This document shows, piece after piece, positions 44,348 through 57,829 of a stretch of DNA of 64,000 bases; position 1 is the stretch's first letter, and each line of letters begins with the position of its first letter. Source of the stretch: Trichopria drosophilae (lineage: Eukaryota; Arthropoda; Insecta; Hymenoptera; Diapriidae); contig CM059582.1 of the NCBI GenBank assembly GCA_030407085.1, forward strand, positions 160,262,001 through 160,326,000, read 5' to 3'. The translations under genes and the position numbers were made by a program. Below the pieces are notes generated by a model that had not been told where the DNA came from, ran no database searches, and worked only from the letters and a program-made list of their open reading frames with translations.

Positions 44348-45282
44348 ACTAACACTGTCAGACATTTTGTCCGACTGATTTTGCCCCAGACGAGCGAAGT
44401 ATCATTTCCGAAGTATTTTTTCGCGCTGAAAACCATGACGTTAGCAGAATTTTGCTATCACAGACTTTCATTTCAGACTTTGGAGAAAAAACGTGCTTAA
44501 ATGTGACAAAATCAGCGCTTTTGGCCATATTTCGGTTTCTTTTGCAGCAAAAATTGGCAGAATTATGCTATGACGTCACACACTAAGAGAATTTTTCTGG
44601 TTAAAAATCCCATGCTGTCTAGTTTGAACGGGATATACTTGCAATATGCGCAAAAGTGCCATAATAGTATTGAAAATTACTTTATAGTATGGGACTTTCT
44701 ATAGTGTAAATATGACACATTTTCAATGCCCGTATGGGCATTTTTAATATGAGTATGGCACTTTTGGGCATATTGCAAGTATATCCCGTTAGAACTACCC
44801 AGTATAGGACATTTAGCCAGAAAAATTCTCTGAGTACACTTTGGAGAAAAACGTGGTTAAATTTAACCTTATTGTTTAACCACATTTAACCATATTTTTC
44901 TCCAAAGTGTGACGTGATAGCAAAATTCTGCTAGCGCCATCCTTTTAATGACGAAAAAATAGGTCGGAAATGATACTTCGCTTGTAAAAAAATTATTCTG
45001 TTCTGCTACATTTTTTGACACATTTAACCTCATGCTTTCCAAAATGTGACGTGATAGCAAAATTCTACCATCTTCATCACTTGCATCACGAAAAAACACT
45101 TCGGAAATGATATTTCCCTTATCAAAATTAAATTCCCTTTTGCTACGAAATAAACCGAATTATGGTAAAAATCCCAGATTTTTACACATTTACTCGTGTT
45201 TTCCTCCAAAGTGTGATGTGATAGGAAAATTCTGTTAGCACCATCGTTTTCTGCACGTAACATTTTGTCGGTCAGTGTTAGT
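44348..45282. mobile_element. MITE with internal inverted subrepeats (outer element)
   Basis: It starts ACTAACACTG (44348-44357) and ends with the inverse CAGTGTTAGT (45273-45282). The interior has several copies, in both orientations, of a block resembling AAGTGTGACGTGATAGCAAA followed by ATTCTGCTAGC and TTCGGAAATGATACTTCGC (near 44400-44480, 44910-44985, 45040-45120 and 45210-45250). It encodes nothing. A second MITE sits inside it at 44582-44835. Confidence 0.7.
44582..44835. mobile_element. Nested palindromic MITE
   Basis: The ends are inverted ACTMAGAGAATTTTTCTGG. The arms (about 44582-44670 and 44745-44835) also share GGGATATACTTGCAATATG and AAAAGTGCCATA. ACAC flanks both sides (44578-44581 and 44836-44839). 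Removing the insert and one ACAC restores the GACGTCACACTTTGG context seen in other subrepeats of the outer element, which shows the order of insertion. Confidence 0.75.
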
Positions 45283-46051
45283 ATCGCCACTCCTAAATAA
45301 TGCGAATGTAATGTAATTACAAGGGTCTTATTGTAAGACATTCTTAGTATCCAATAAGCAATATACGTCTTCCCTTAAAATAATCTTCGCGTTTTAGATA
45401 TCAAAATCGTCTTGAAATAAGACACTTCGCTTACGGAAAATAAATATATGCACACACATTCTCGCATATATTTGAATCGAATTTTTTTACATGCGGATTA
45501 ATTTTGCAGCGTAGAATTTATGATATAGCTCTGCTAAGATCTTGTCAGAAATATAACCCCAAGTACTACAGGAGCTGCGGTGACATTGTTGCATAAAAAA
45601 TTATCGGCATTTTAGTCACCTCAGCTCTTTTGCAGATATTCGAAGTGGTTTGTGGCACTTGAGACATTCCATCTGCTTTAGGACCGATCAGGCTTCCAAA
45701 TATCAAGATGGTTAACTATTTTTTAAACGTCACTCAAATTCTTGTTGTTCGATGCGAGATAATACAAAAAAAGTTGATACCTGTATTATTTAATATGTTA
45801 TTAAGTTACTATTAAGCATTCAATTCTGATTGCACTTAAATAAGACAATAAATAATAAATTGCAGTTTCTTAATTGTTGGTTCGCTTTTTAAGTGGGTAT
45901 AAACTGGTAATGATGTAATGATTGGTCAATTACTGTCACATCCTAGATCAGTGATCAGGAGACTACCAAACGCCGGTCAAGGCTTGCCTTCTCGAATCTT
46001 AGTCAAGACCTCATCAGATGATAATCGGACATACTTGGCTAAATCTTGCAT
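45283..46051. other. Host DNA, no gene seen
   Basis: No supported feature. Confidence 0.5.
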
Positions 46052-46139
46052 CCCGAGTAGAAATTTATTAAAACCGTGATCACGACCTGACCTTAGCATT
46101 CTGCTCCTGATACAGGTAGTAGTACATTTCTATCGCCGG
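46052..46139. mobile_element. Short hairpin MITE (copy 3)
   Basis: The left end CCCGAGTAGAAATTTATTA and the right end ACATTTCTATCGCCGG are inverted copies; the unit is 88 bp with a GATCACGACCTGACC interior like the copies at 59065 and 62555. Confidence 0.55.
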
Positions 46140-47444
46140 ATCAGTTCCTGGTCAACAGAGTATTTTATGACAGTTCTGATATTTACTAAATTAGATTCAA
46201 ATCGACTTATTTTCGTTTAACATATTATGATCCAAATGTTTTCCAACAATTATATAAGCACTGAAAGGCATTTATTTCGAGGTATTGTTGCGATGATCAT
46301 GAATCATAGAATTTTCAAAAATACTCCTATGTTACGACAATTCATAATCCAAGAAGATGAATAATCTATAAAGAAGGGCATTGTGATAAATCCCAAGCTT
46401 CTACGTTTAAATGGCATCATGAAAACCACATTATTAATGCAAACTGTTTTGATCTAAAGTTAGTCAATTTGTTATCTCCATGACTTCTAACCTTCGTTTG
46501 TGCATTACGCGCATATGCCAATGTTCGATGGGAAATCACGAACGGAAACTCTCGGTAATATACTGCTACCGCGGAAATTTCCGAAACAAAATTATCGGAA
46601 AATAATCGCGTCCGCGTCGAACTTCAATAATGATTCGCTTTAACATGTTGCTGCGCATTTCCTTTATTGTCGCGTGCTCGAGTCAATTCCGAAACAAATT
46701 TGAGAACAAGTCCCTTTTATTCGGTGTGATGTATCGGAAATTCGAATAATGATAAACATACCTTCGTTACCGAATAAAACGATTACTTACTGAATGTGAT
46801 TTTTATGTATATTGCGTTATTCGCTTATTTGTTTGTCTATTATAATAATGTTTAGATTTATTTTAATTGTGAATAATACAAAATATATTCATTTCAATTT
46901 TCTTCTTGAACGAACTTTCGGAACTTTTAGTAAAGGGATGAGACTTTACAATTCAACTTTTGTAATTTAAAATACTATTAAGCGCCGTCATTCTCGCCAA
47001 AAACCAATTGTTAAATGATAGAATATGATTTCTTTAATTCAAATTTTTGTTTTAATTTCAATGACAAACCGGTTAACTGGTACTGTATCATATATATGTA
47101 CAAAAAAAAGTGTGCATATTTGAATAACTTTAGAAGATTTCAATCGATTTGAACCAAAATTTGTATGCAACCGTTTTTCGGCATGCTCTATCTGAATAAT
47201 TGGTTCTTTTTTTGAAATTCTGAATCCTAACTTCAAAATGAAAACCTTCTATGTAGCATACATTTCTACACTGAGGTTTTCGGGGTCTCTGATTGCGTAT
47301 TTATAGTCAGTTTCGCATAATTTGTGATAACGGACATAAAATAACGTATATAGTACACTAGAACCTCGATTTAAAGACCTAAAACGAGAATTACTAAACA
47401 ACGTCATCTCATTGGCGCAAGGTAACAGAAACCCTTCATCTATG
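46140..47444. other. Host DNA with one GC-richer islet
   Basis: An islet lies at about 46490-46740. No gene seen. Confidence 0.45.
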
Positions 47445-47740
47445 TTTCTGGAAAAAATGAAAATTTGACACTCAACCCTTATTTTTTCACTTCTTTCCTC
47501 CACTTCAACCCTTATTTATAAACCCTTATTTTGCAATCCTTATTTTTCACGCCTTTAGAATGTTATAAAATAGAAACTGAGCTAAACGGAATGAGCTCTA
47601 TCAAAACTTCTAGATCAAAGTTTCTGGGAAAAATGAAAATTTCACCCTCAATTCTTATTTTTTCACTTCTTTATTCCATTTCAACCCTTATTTTTCAATC
47701 CTTTAGGATGTTGCAAAATGGAAACTGAGCTTGGAAATGG
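47445..47740. repeat. Diverged tandem duplication
   Basis: The block at 47445-47590 recurs at 47621-47740. Both start TTTCTGGRAAAAATGAAAAT, pass CTTATTTTTTCACTTCTTT and end near GAAACTGAGC. They differ by an internal 25-bp insertion in the first copy. Confidence 0.7.
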
Positions 47741-50700
47741 AATCAGGAACACACAAAACCTCATAGATATAGATTTTATCTATTTTAGTTGATGATTAGC
47801 TTCTATCAGAATTGCCACGAAAAGTGGAAAATGCTGCACCAGTTAACCGGTTAATGTAAATATATTATATGCCATAATGACCACGTATAATTTATAGGAA
47901 TTTCAATGGTTTTCCACATTGTAACGTATGCAATGCATTAATATTTATTTGGCATTGTGAAAGAATTCCTTCTGATGTAGAAAACGTATTTTTTCATTTG
48001 AAGAAAATCGACTACTTGCGAATGTGAAAACAAGTTATATATAGATATATTTATTCGCTGCACAATTCCATTTTTATATGAAAGTTTTCTCCAAAATATG
48101 GTATAGAATAAGATAAGAGATGCGTCTTCATAAAATACTTGTTGGCTCAAATATTATGACCTGATGAACCGTTTCAAATACCATAAATAAATTGTAAAAA
48201 TTGTCACTTATTAATGACCCACAAAACATGGGGCGAAACACGAATATGTCGAACAATTGATATTCTCAATTTTAAACGTTTGATATACTTTCAATTCGTA
48301 TTAAAGCTGATCACCGACTGGTCATTATGTGCGGTAAATTATTTGCAACGAGAATGGAACTGTTGAATACAGCAGTGAATGGATACGTGCTTTAAAAAGC
48401 TTTAAATCAATATTTACCACTCATCGGAAACAAATATGTTTACCTACCATCATTATAGTTTATGAAAAATTATGCCTAATTGATATAATTATCAAACTTA
48501 GACGCAACGCTTGAATAAGAGCTAATTCATTAATGCGATATACAATTCAGAGAAACATATTACGACGGTAGATTAGAATGCTTAAACACAAAAAAGCTGA
48601 CAATAATTCTCACCGGAATTTTCTTAGTTAATATACCCTCTTAAGAACAATGTAATAATGTCTAAAAAGGTATTTATTTTGGAAATCCAAATTTCCTAAT
48701 TCGCAGCAAAATTACTTTGAAAGTGGTTTAATATGTCATAATTCACGTAATTAATGACGATTTTGAAGTTACCACTTGAAACTGCAAAGTTTCGTGATTT
48801 AAACAAATTATTGTATCTTAAAACGATGAGTTAAAAGTAACGCTTTAAACCCCAGTTTAGTGTCCGTTACGTAATTATAACCATGAAAGATTGACACATT
48901 TATATTAAAAATATTATTTGGAGCTCTGAAAATGTAATTACAATAATAATAATGATAATAGTACATAATTTTCTATAGTAAATTATGGAACTAGCGTCAA
49001 TATATAAATTTAGAATACTAAAATAACATTGAAAAACATTTTCCAAAGATTTCTAATTTTAATCGTTATTTTACATTGAGAGACTTGTGTGTCGTCCACT
49101 GTTTGTAATATTTGATATTTTACTCAGTGAGCCTGACTTTGAAAGTAAATATCAACAACTTTATTTATGTAAAGTAAAATATTCGTTTTATAAATATATA
49201 GATTGAGTAATTTTTTGTCACATATTTTCTGCCATTATATTTCAATAAATAGGGAATTTATACTCATTAATATTCCGCCTAGTATATTGACAAAATTGTA
49301 ATTGTAAGTAAACATTAATAAATAAATATGATCTTCGTATTAGTCGGGGAATGACATCCACTTCAACGAATGAAACTACTACATGAAAATAAAGTTTACT
49401 AAAAAAATTCAGTTAGCTGAAAATATTTGCTTAAAATCGTATCGCCATAAAATTTTGCACGCAATATCGTGGAGCAGTCTATAGTAAATGGAATATAATG
49501 AACGAGTTTAAAAATATTATTCCAGTTTCGAAACATTTCAGTGAATTTTTGTTTTGAAATTCAGTCGCGGCTCTCTTAAACGAACGTATTTGAAAAAGCA
49601 GCGGATGAATTAATTAACATTATACATCCGCGAAAAAATGGCCGACAAAGGCCTCTCGGAGCACATCAGCGATATCTCGGCATTGTTCGCGACTATAAGC
49701 GGCGATACGAGAGCGTATAATATTTCAAAGTGTATACCCCCCCTTGGGAACAATGGAGGAAGCAGCCATTTTTTCTCCACGCACGCAGCCGCCTATCGAC
49801 GAGGCCGGTGCCGACTTTCCCGAAAGGTCGCATCCACTCTCGAAACAGACCTAAAACTGTACGTGGCCGAAAAACGAGCCTCCACGCAGGATATCCTAAC
49901 TCTGAAATATTCTTTTATTTCCATCGCTTTATTATGCAAACCCAGTGGACAAACGTTATTAATTCGCAATTTATCGTTTCTCCGTAAATTTTACCGTAAA
50001 CTCTGGATATTTGATTTTCTCCAACAATTACAAGTATATTTAATATTCCGCAAAACGTTCTACCAATGTACTGGCCAAATGTTCATAATTTTAATTTTAA
50101 TGAAAATGAAGAGAATAATTCAAACATAAGGCAGTTCATTATTCCATACTTAAAAAACGATCGTTCTGCTCACGATAATTTTTTTTTAACAAAACTCTTC
50201 GCTTCCCCATATTATAATTGGTAAAGAATTTTTCACGTTCAATGGCGTGATTAAATTTTCCTTAATTTATATTCCACTGAATAATTCAGTTTCAAAAGAA
50301 AGTAATAAATTTTGCAGAATTGCGAAAAATTTTGTCTGACATTAATTTTTGTATAACGTTCTGTATGTGAAATTCATTTTTCGTTGATACCAAATTATCG
50401 TTACGTGTAGATGCTTGGCAATATACGGCACAATATTCGCGATTCGTGCTAATAAACGTGCAATATAAAAGTGCATACGCCTCAGTCAAATCTCACACTG
50501 AACAAAAGAATGTATTTAAAACAGATGATTGCTTCAACGTGGAAAATTTTAAATTCAGCCATTTTTATTTTCTGCGTGCCAAGTGAATATTTTAGTAAAA
50601 TATTGAATTTATGAAGAATGCCCTTTATTTAGTTACAAATATTTATGAAGAAAAGAAAAAATTAATTAATATAATATTTTTATGCAATTGAATTTTAACA

Positions 50701-53700
50701 TTAATCAACAAAACATAAATCTGGTGACTTAATTTCCAGGAGAAATAATGTTTGGTTCTTAACCACAGTCAAAGAGTAAAACCTCATATATAATGTTAAT
50801 CAAAATATTTAAAGATTGTATGCAAAATTTTCATTATAATCTGGATAGACATTTTCATTCTAAAATAAATAAAAAGCAATGCTCGTGTGACATAAGTACA
50901 TTATATTATCTTATCAAATGATACACTCCAAAGTCTCTTAAGATTGAAATGCTTAGAATGCATCAATGGATAGACCAGGATTATTTGTTGAATTTAGTTT
51001 AACTCCAAAATTTTGTTAAAAAATATAAATAAAAAAATTTTTAAATATCGCTTAAAAATAAAAAAAAAGTCCAGTATATTCCTTTGATTTCTAAGAACTT
51101 TTCGAAGCTGCCTGAACATTGACCAGGATCTGATCGAGCAGTGATATGCACGACTTATCTAGGACAGCGGATTACTACCTGATCAGGCAGTGATTAAGAT
51201 TCAATAAGACATAACATATCAGGTAATGTTGAGTGACATGGGATTATGGCCTTATCAGGGTTTACTAAGGCATTACAAAACTAGCAAGTGACAATTATTT
51301 ACTAATTACGGCATCATATAACTAGTTAATAATGGGTTGAAAAACATAACCAATAATATTTAGTTACTCAAATACATATTCTATACTACATATTAAATAA
51401 ATTTCTTCTTTTGAATACACTGTATACATGTAAAAAAACCGTTGTGTGACACCTGAAAGGTAATTGATCTGGGCCGAACAATATGAAGTCTGATCTTGCC
51501 TTAATCAGATCAAAGATTAGTCTTTATTTAGACAATCTGAACAGAGTACTATAATTTTTACCCGAGTCACCATAAAATGATAAATGAATAATGTTTCTAA
51601 GTAACTGATTACAAATGAATATTTAATTTTTAAAACGCCTTGAATAAATTTCTATTTCAAAATTACCCATTTTTTGTCACCCTATCGTGGTTTGGTTTGA
51701 TAAAAAGTTCCGACAATATAGTCCTTCCGAACCCTGTTAGATCTCCCTCCTACATTTTAAATCACTTGTATTGAAGAACAATTTTCGAGGATTGAAAAAA
51801 TTGTAATGTAATAATTTGATAATTCTATTAAGTAAACTTTACTAGTTGAATCGTTGCAGTCTCCCAAATGAACCTGCAGTTAAATGATTTTCACCCTAGC
51901 TAGATTTGTTTCCGATTGCCTCGAACTGATTCTGGATACATAATTCGATTAAATTTTCGATAGGAGCAAGGTTTCTTTTAACTAGCCGATATATTTAAAA
52001 GTGACTTTCAATCAGTAACCTTCGTCGATAATCAAGGCACTTCGTGTTTTTTATGAAGTAGCGAGAAATAATTTTTTCTGTGCTACTATTATTTAATTTA
52101 ATTTAATTTTAATTGCTAATAGCAGTAGATAATTGGTAATAGCCATCGATTTTATTGCTGATAACCGTTCATAGATCGAGAATTTTGTAATTTTAGGTTA
52201 TCAGGCTTTCAAAATTGAAGTGCAAAACAATAATTAACATAACGGAACATTTCCTATTCTGTCATTTTAGAGACAACATTTTTATAAATGCGTACCCCAA
52301 TTTTAAAGGAAATCCATTTTAATCAGTCTCCAATATGGCCATCCTAAGTAGCGCCCGGGAAGATGTAATAGTTAACTGGCAAGAGCCAAGCCAGTGCCAC
52401 ATTAGGATCCTTAATGTTAACTATTTGTCCGACCTTCAATAATGACATTCTGGCCCTGCTATAATAATGTTGAGTCTTTATTTAAACTACATTATAAAAA
52501 ATGCATTTCTTTAAATTATTATCCTTTAAAGCGGATGTTATATCTGAACATTTATATTTCTTGTAAAGTATTATTTTATTTTTGGTTCTTTTTGCAACAC
52601 GCGAAAGCGATCGTAGTGCACCAAACTTTTATGAACTTTATATTCGCTTATTTTTGCATCAACATTGTTCGAATGATTCTTTATCACAAACTCTTAGGAA
52701 AATTCAAGTTTCAACATTTTCAGAATTTAAAAGATCAGGATTTCTCCGCACCCGAGTAGAATTTTCAAGTAGGTTCTGACCGGAATCGATCCGTGTTACT
52801 TTGGTGGTATTTAGGTTCATCAGACTTTCCTGACCACAGCCTGGTCATATTTGGAATACTGACTGGGCTATAGCCAGAACCTGATCAGGTAACCCTGGTT
52901 GTGTTTGCAATTCGAAAGTGTTGAGTTGACCCGGCTGGATTCCAGCCATAACCCAGATTGTATTGACGCTTAATGTAGTTAATTATTTAACAGGGTTATG
53001 TAGGTTTTATTTAGCTAGGACCCAGTCTCTAATTGGGTCAAATTTGGGCACATTCTACCCAGAATGATAATTTTGCATAAAATGTCCTAATTTAAGTGCA
53101 ATTATACCTCGCTATTTTATGATCATGATTATCACTGCTTCACATAAATTTTAACAATGCAGTACAAGAGATTACCACTGCTGCATCATTTCGGCCTTAT
53201 CAGGACCTGGGATCAATATCCAAAATTTCGAAAATTACGTAAGCCCGATTTTGACCTGATCAGAGGCGTACCAAAGATTCCGAAAATTTGCCCAATTTTG
53301 AAAGACCTTACACACCGTTTTGAGTGACATTATTTGAACCCTACGACGGGATACCAGAATTTCTCCAAATAGGGAAGCCCCAATTTGAAATATCAATAAA
53401 GCAGTCCCAGGTTATGGGATACCCAGACACAATTTTTAAGCATATGCAAAATTTAAGGAAACAAAAATAATAAAATACGCCTAAGTTATTGAATAAATAC
53501 CTTAAACTATAGTTTTAAGTTAAAATTGTTAATATAGACGTAATTTATTATTAAACACGAAGACAAATTGACCGCAATATTAACTTTGCAGTAACACTGA
53601 ACATTTTTTTGGCAGGAATAATAACTTTGTATATTTATCTGCGATATACTTCTAAATTACCAACAAAAATCTTGTTTACGCAGTGTTATCAACTTATATT

Positions 53701-56700
53701 GTCGTAAATATTTTTCTCATCTGGTCAGCTCTCTAACTCGATAATGACATACAAGACATTCTCCCTCTGTTAGTAGAAGCAATCATGTTGTTTTATTGTT
53801 AGTAAATGCAGTAATTGAAGGATTTGGCTTCCCTGCTTCCTACCAAAGTGGAATACAAATAAGCATCGATACTAATAAGCCATTAAAGGGATGACAAATC
53901 TCCTGAAGCATGGTTTTTGTCCATTTGGACGTTTGCTTATGTAATGAGGCAAAGTTCACCATTTTAAAAATGAATGCGTGAGAGGTAACTTGCACGCGTT
54001 CAGGAAGAAAAGAAGGAGTACTCTCGTATTCACTGAGGTGCGGAGAGATTACCGGACCGAAAATCCCGATCAGGATTATGGCGAACGGGTAATGCTTATT
54101 ATACGGGACTGTGCGTCGCCTCTGCCCTTTTCTTTTTAGTCCTTCCCCGAAACCGAAATTCGTCAGGGCGCTCACCGAGTGCCGGACTTCTCAAGGATTA
54201 GGCCAACGGCTGTCCCCCGTTCTGTACTTTACATTTTTTCGAATTACTTTAAGCCCGTTTTTACAACCCTCACGCGGCACAACGTCGGGGGCGTACTATC
54301 GAAATGATTTAGGACCGCAAACATGGCTTTGTTCGGCTTTTCGGCCATTTTCCGTTTTTCGTTTCGTCCCGTAAAAATTGTACTTGCATTCTAATTTGAT
54401 TCAACGTTGCAAGAATATTGTTATTCCAAACACGTCATCTGGTATATTCTGACGTTATTCCCTCGCACGAGAGACGCGTAGATTACGCTTGGTACAAAGG
54501 GAGACGCCGGCTTATTTAATCAATTTTATTTATTCTCCAAGGACCTGTTTCAAATACGTATAACAATCTTTCATTTTCTCGGCTCACAATTGTTTCTAAC
54601 AAATTTACACATTTAAACAATTATTTATACCGAAACAGATTTAAAACAGTCAAATTTTTAATAAATCCGTATGTATTGTATCGCATATGCTACATATAGA
54701 ACAACAGTTATATAGAAGACCCGTGACATTGGACGACATTTTGCCGAGTTCGGTAGAGAGGAAGCAAGGTAATATTGATTTCATCCCGATTTAAAAAAAT
54801 TTCCTGAAGAGGATATTCCAGAATTATATGATACTGGTATTCCTGGTATATTATTAGGATACTGAATTATTAATTGTATATGTGTTAATTAATTCAAGTA
54901 CCAATAAAAGTTAACTACAAATCAACTATTTTTAAAAAACGTTGAACCTTAAAAAAATGTCTTATATTGGCATAAATAAAGTATGCGTTCGGTGATTATC
55001 TATTTCAATTGAATCCGGCCATTTAATACTTTATATGCAAATAAGTAACCGGGTATCTTTTTATTTATTTTGTTTAAGACATGTAAGTGAAATATCATGT
55101 CTCCAAAAATATTTAAATACAAATATTTCAATAATTGTAAGTATAATTTTAGAAAAAAAAAATTTTTTCAAGAAAGGAGTTTGCAATTATATAGTATAAT
55201 TTATTTTGTTTAGATTATCAGACGTATCTTTTAATTTATTATATTTCAATAATTATAATAATTATTGAATTCCAAACATCACAAAAAAATGTTCAAATAT
55301 AAAAATAAAAAATAAATGTGATAAATAAATCTCTATAAGATAATTTGTTAAAGAACACATTTATAAATATCTGAGATTACTGGTAATGGTATTTTTTATA
55401 ATTGAAGAAAATACTTTTGATTATTTTAAGTATATTTCAAAAAAAATTTATTATTTATGTTCACAAATTATTATATTATTTGCCGAAAAGTATGGTCGTA
55501 AGAGAAGGCGGCCGCGGCGTTTCACACCCGTCGGCAAACGTCTCGAGCGCATCTGATATACGGAAAGTTTTACACATAATTAATAGACTTTTGCTTCGAT
55601 TTTCATTCAAAAACCTGTAAAAGAATTCAGAATTATTTCTTCCAAATCTTTAGAATCGATAAAAAGTTACTTTTTTTTTGCCTATTGTGACAAATTCGTA
55701 GTTTTACTAAACAACTCTAAATAAGACACGTAGTCTGTACCTCCTGTTGAAAAACACTTTTTTTTTAAACCTAAAAATATTTTGTTAACTTTTATAATGA
55801 AATTTTGAAACTCAATACTTTTACTACACGTGGCGAATGGAACAATATTATTGCGCATTGATTATAAGTTTTTATGTACGGATTAAGAAAGTCGGCGTTC
55901 TAGATTCGAAACGTCGTATTGAAACTTTTTTGTTTGCTTCATGTTTTGGGCTTTAATTTCGTCTATTATTTGAAAAAAAAGTAATATTTTTACAAGCAAA
56001 TATTTGGGCAAAAATAAAAGTCACTGTGAATAAAAAAAAACAGGTATAATTTCACTATAAACCACGTATAATGTAATGTTACCTACTTTAAAACTGGTTT
56101 AATGTTTTTAAAGCACAATTTGATGTTCAGAATGATGTTTTATATATGCGAAAAAAAGTATGGGTATATTAGATAAACATATACTTGAATTGATTAAATG
56201 TATTTGTAAAAAAGTCCTGAATTACCCATATTCCAATAGGTGAATCAAAGTATATGTATCTGATATCTAGTCATACAATATAACTTTAATTTTTGCAATG
56301 CAAATAACAAATTTGCAACTTTGCAATTTATAAGATGTGATAACTACAATCTGTAACATTATTATTATTGTATCATAGAAGCGAATATCCCCTAAGACGA
56401 ATAAAAACAAGCTCAGTTATTAAATTCTCCTCGTGAACGTCTAGAAATTCGGCTAATGATTCGACTAATTCTAATTTTTTGAGGATTGCCAAAAACTGTA
56501 ATAGTTTGGTTATGGATTCGATCTTTTATTTTCTAATGTCTAGCAAGGTTTAGCTTTGAGTTAGATAGGGCTGCAAAATGACAGCGACTACCTAACCCGC
56601 AGACCTGAATATACGGTTTATGGATTCCTCGATGCGTTTTAAATTGTACCGTTTTTATGTATACATAAATTATACTGCATAAAAATTAAAGATTATTATT

Positions 56701-57829
56701 GGCAGTTATTAAAAATGAAATTATGATAAAAATTCTAATATAACCATGAAACTTGGTAGATTTTGCTCTTCTGAAACTATTCCATGTATTTGGATATCAA
56801 TTAGTTGCTTTTAAAGTAGTGAAAAAGTTAATACAAAATATTGGTGAAATTGGACTCCGAGTGGACTTTCGACGAAGAAACAAAAAATGCATTTTTTCTC
56901 GAAAAGAAGCAACCGATGATTACCAAACTAAAAATATTACTTGTAAAGAGTGCAAAATGTAATTAATAACATATCTATATCGCAATTTGCGGCCTAAATT
57001 GTATTTTTGTCTGAATCACAGAATAAATAAAATTTAATATCAGCATACAATGATGCAAAGTTATATACATGGCTGTTTATCTTTCTGTGTCGTAACCTTT
57101 CTTTACACTTATGATTTCAAATTGTCATTGCAAATAACACATCAAAAGCTTCATTGTAAGACAGACACATAAAGGTTATGGACTATATGGACTACGCAGA
57201 ACCTCATTTCTTTACCAGATTCTGGGCAGATCCGGGCAGATTCTGTCCTACTTTCTAGACAGGTTCTGCTAAAAGATCTAGGCAGAAGTTAGTATGCCTG
57301 CCAGAACTTATGGTCAATTTTCTTACAGGGTATGCTCAAACTGTTTATGTCTGAATGTTTTCTAATCTAAAAAGTGAGCTATGGCATTTTACCTAGATCC
57401 TTTCCATGATTTACCAGATTCAGAACCATTTTAAATCTCAAACACTTAAAATTGTAAGACGGTGACAATCTAAAATAGTTCAACAAACTCCACACCATTT
57501 GAAAGACGAAGAATTTGACTTTATTTTTCCGAGTACACGATGTTCTAAAAAAAACCTTCCCTGTGTAAATAATTTCAAATATGGGAAAAATGATGTTTTT
57601 TATCTTTTCGTTAGGATAAGACAAAATCTGGACATGATAGAGCAATTCTACAACCAGATTTGTTGGTCTATATTAGCCAGACATAACCATGTTCAAATAA
57701 CGGTAACATAAAAGGAAATTTTGCAACAAAGTGTGAAATAAAATAAAAAGTGCATCCAGGCGAATTATACTAGGTGCTTGTAAAAAAGTATATTGCTGTA
57801 ATAATATAATTTCATTCGTAGACATCTAT
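47741..57829. other. Host DNA, no gene seen
   Basis: This is long AT-rich DNA. It contains GC-richer islets at about 49560-49990, 54000-54500 and a ~90-bp one at 55495-55580. A one-sided CCCGAGTAGAA terminus at 52749 begins a GATCAGG-rich, degenerate stretch. None of the open frames (for example 49638-50129) resembles a known protein. Confidence 0.45.

Noticed and set aside
49638..50129. 163-aa plus frame in a GC-richer islet
   Set aside because: No domain or coding-like pattern, and low-complexity hydrophobic end; likely chance in higher-GC DNA.
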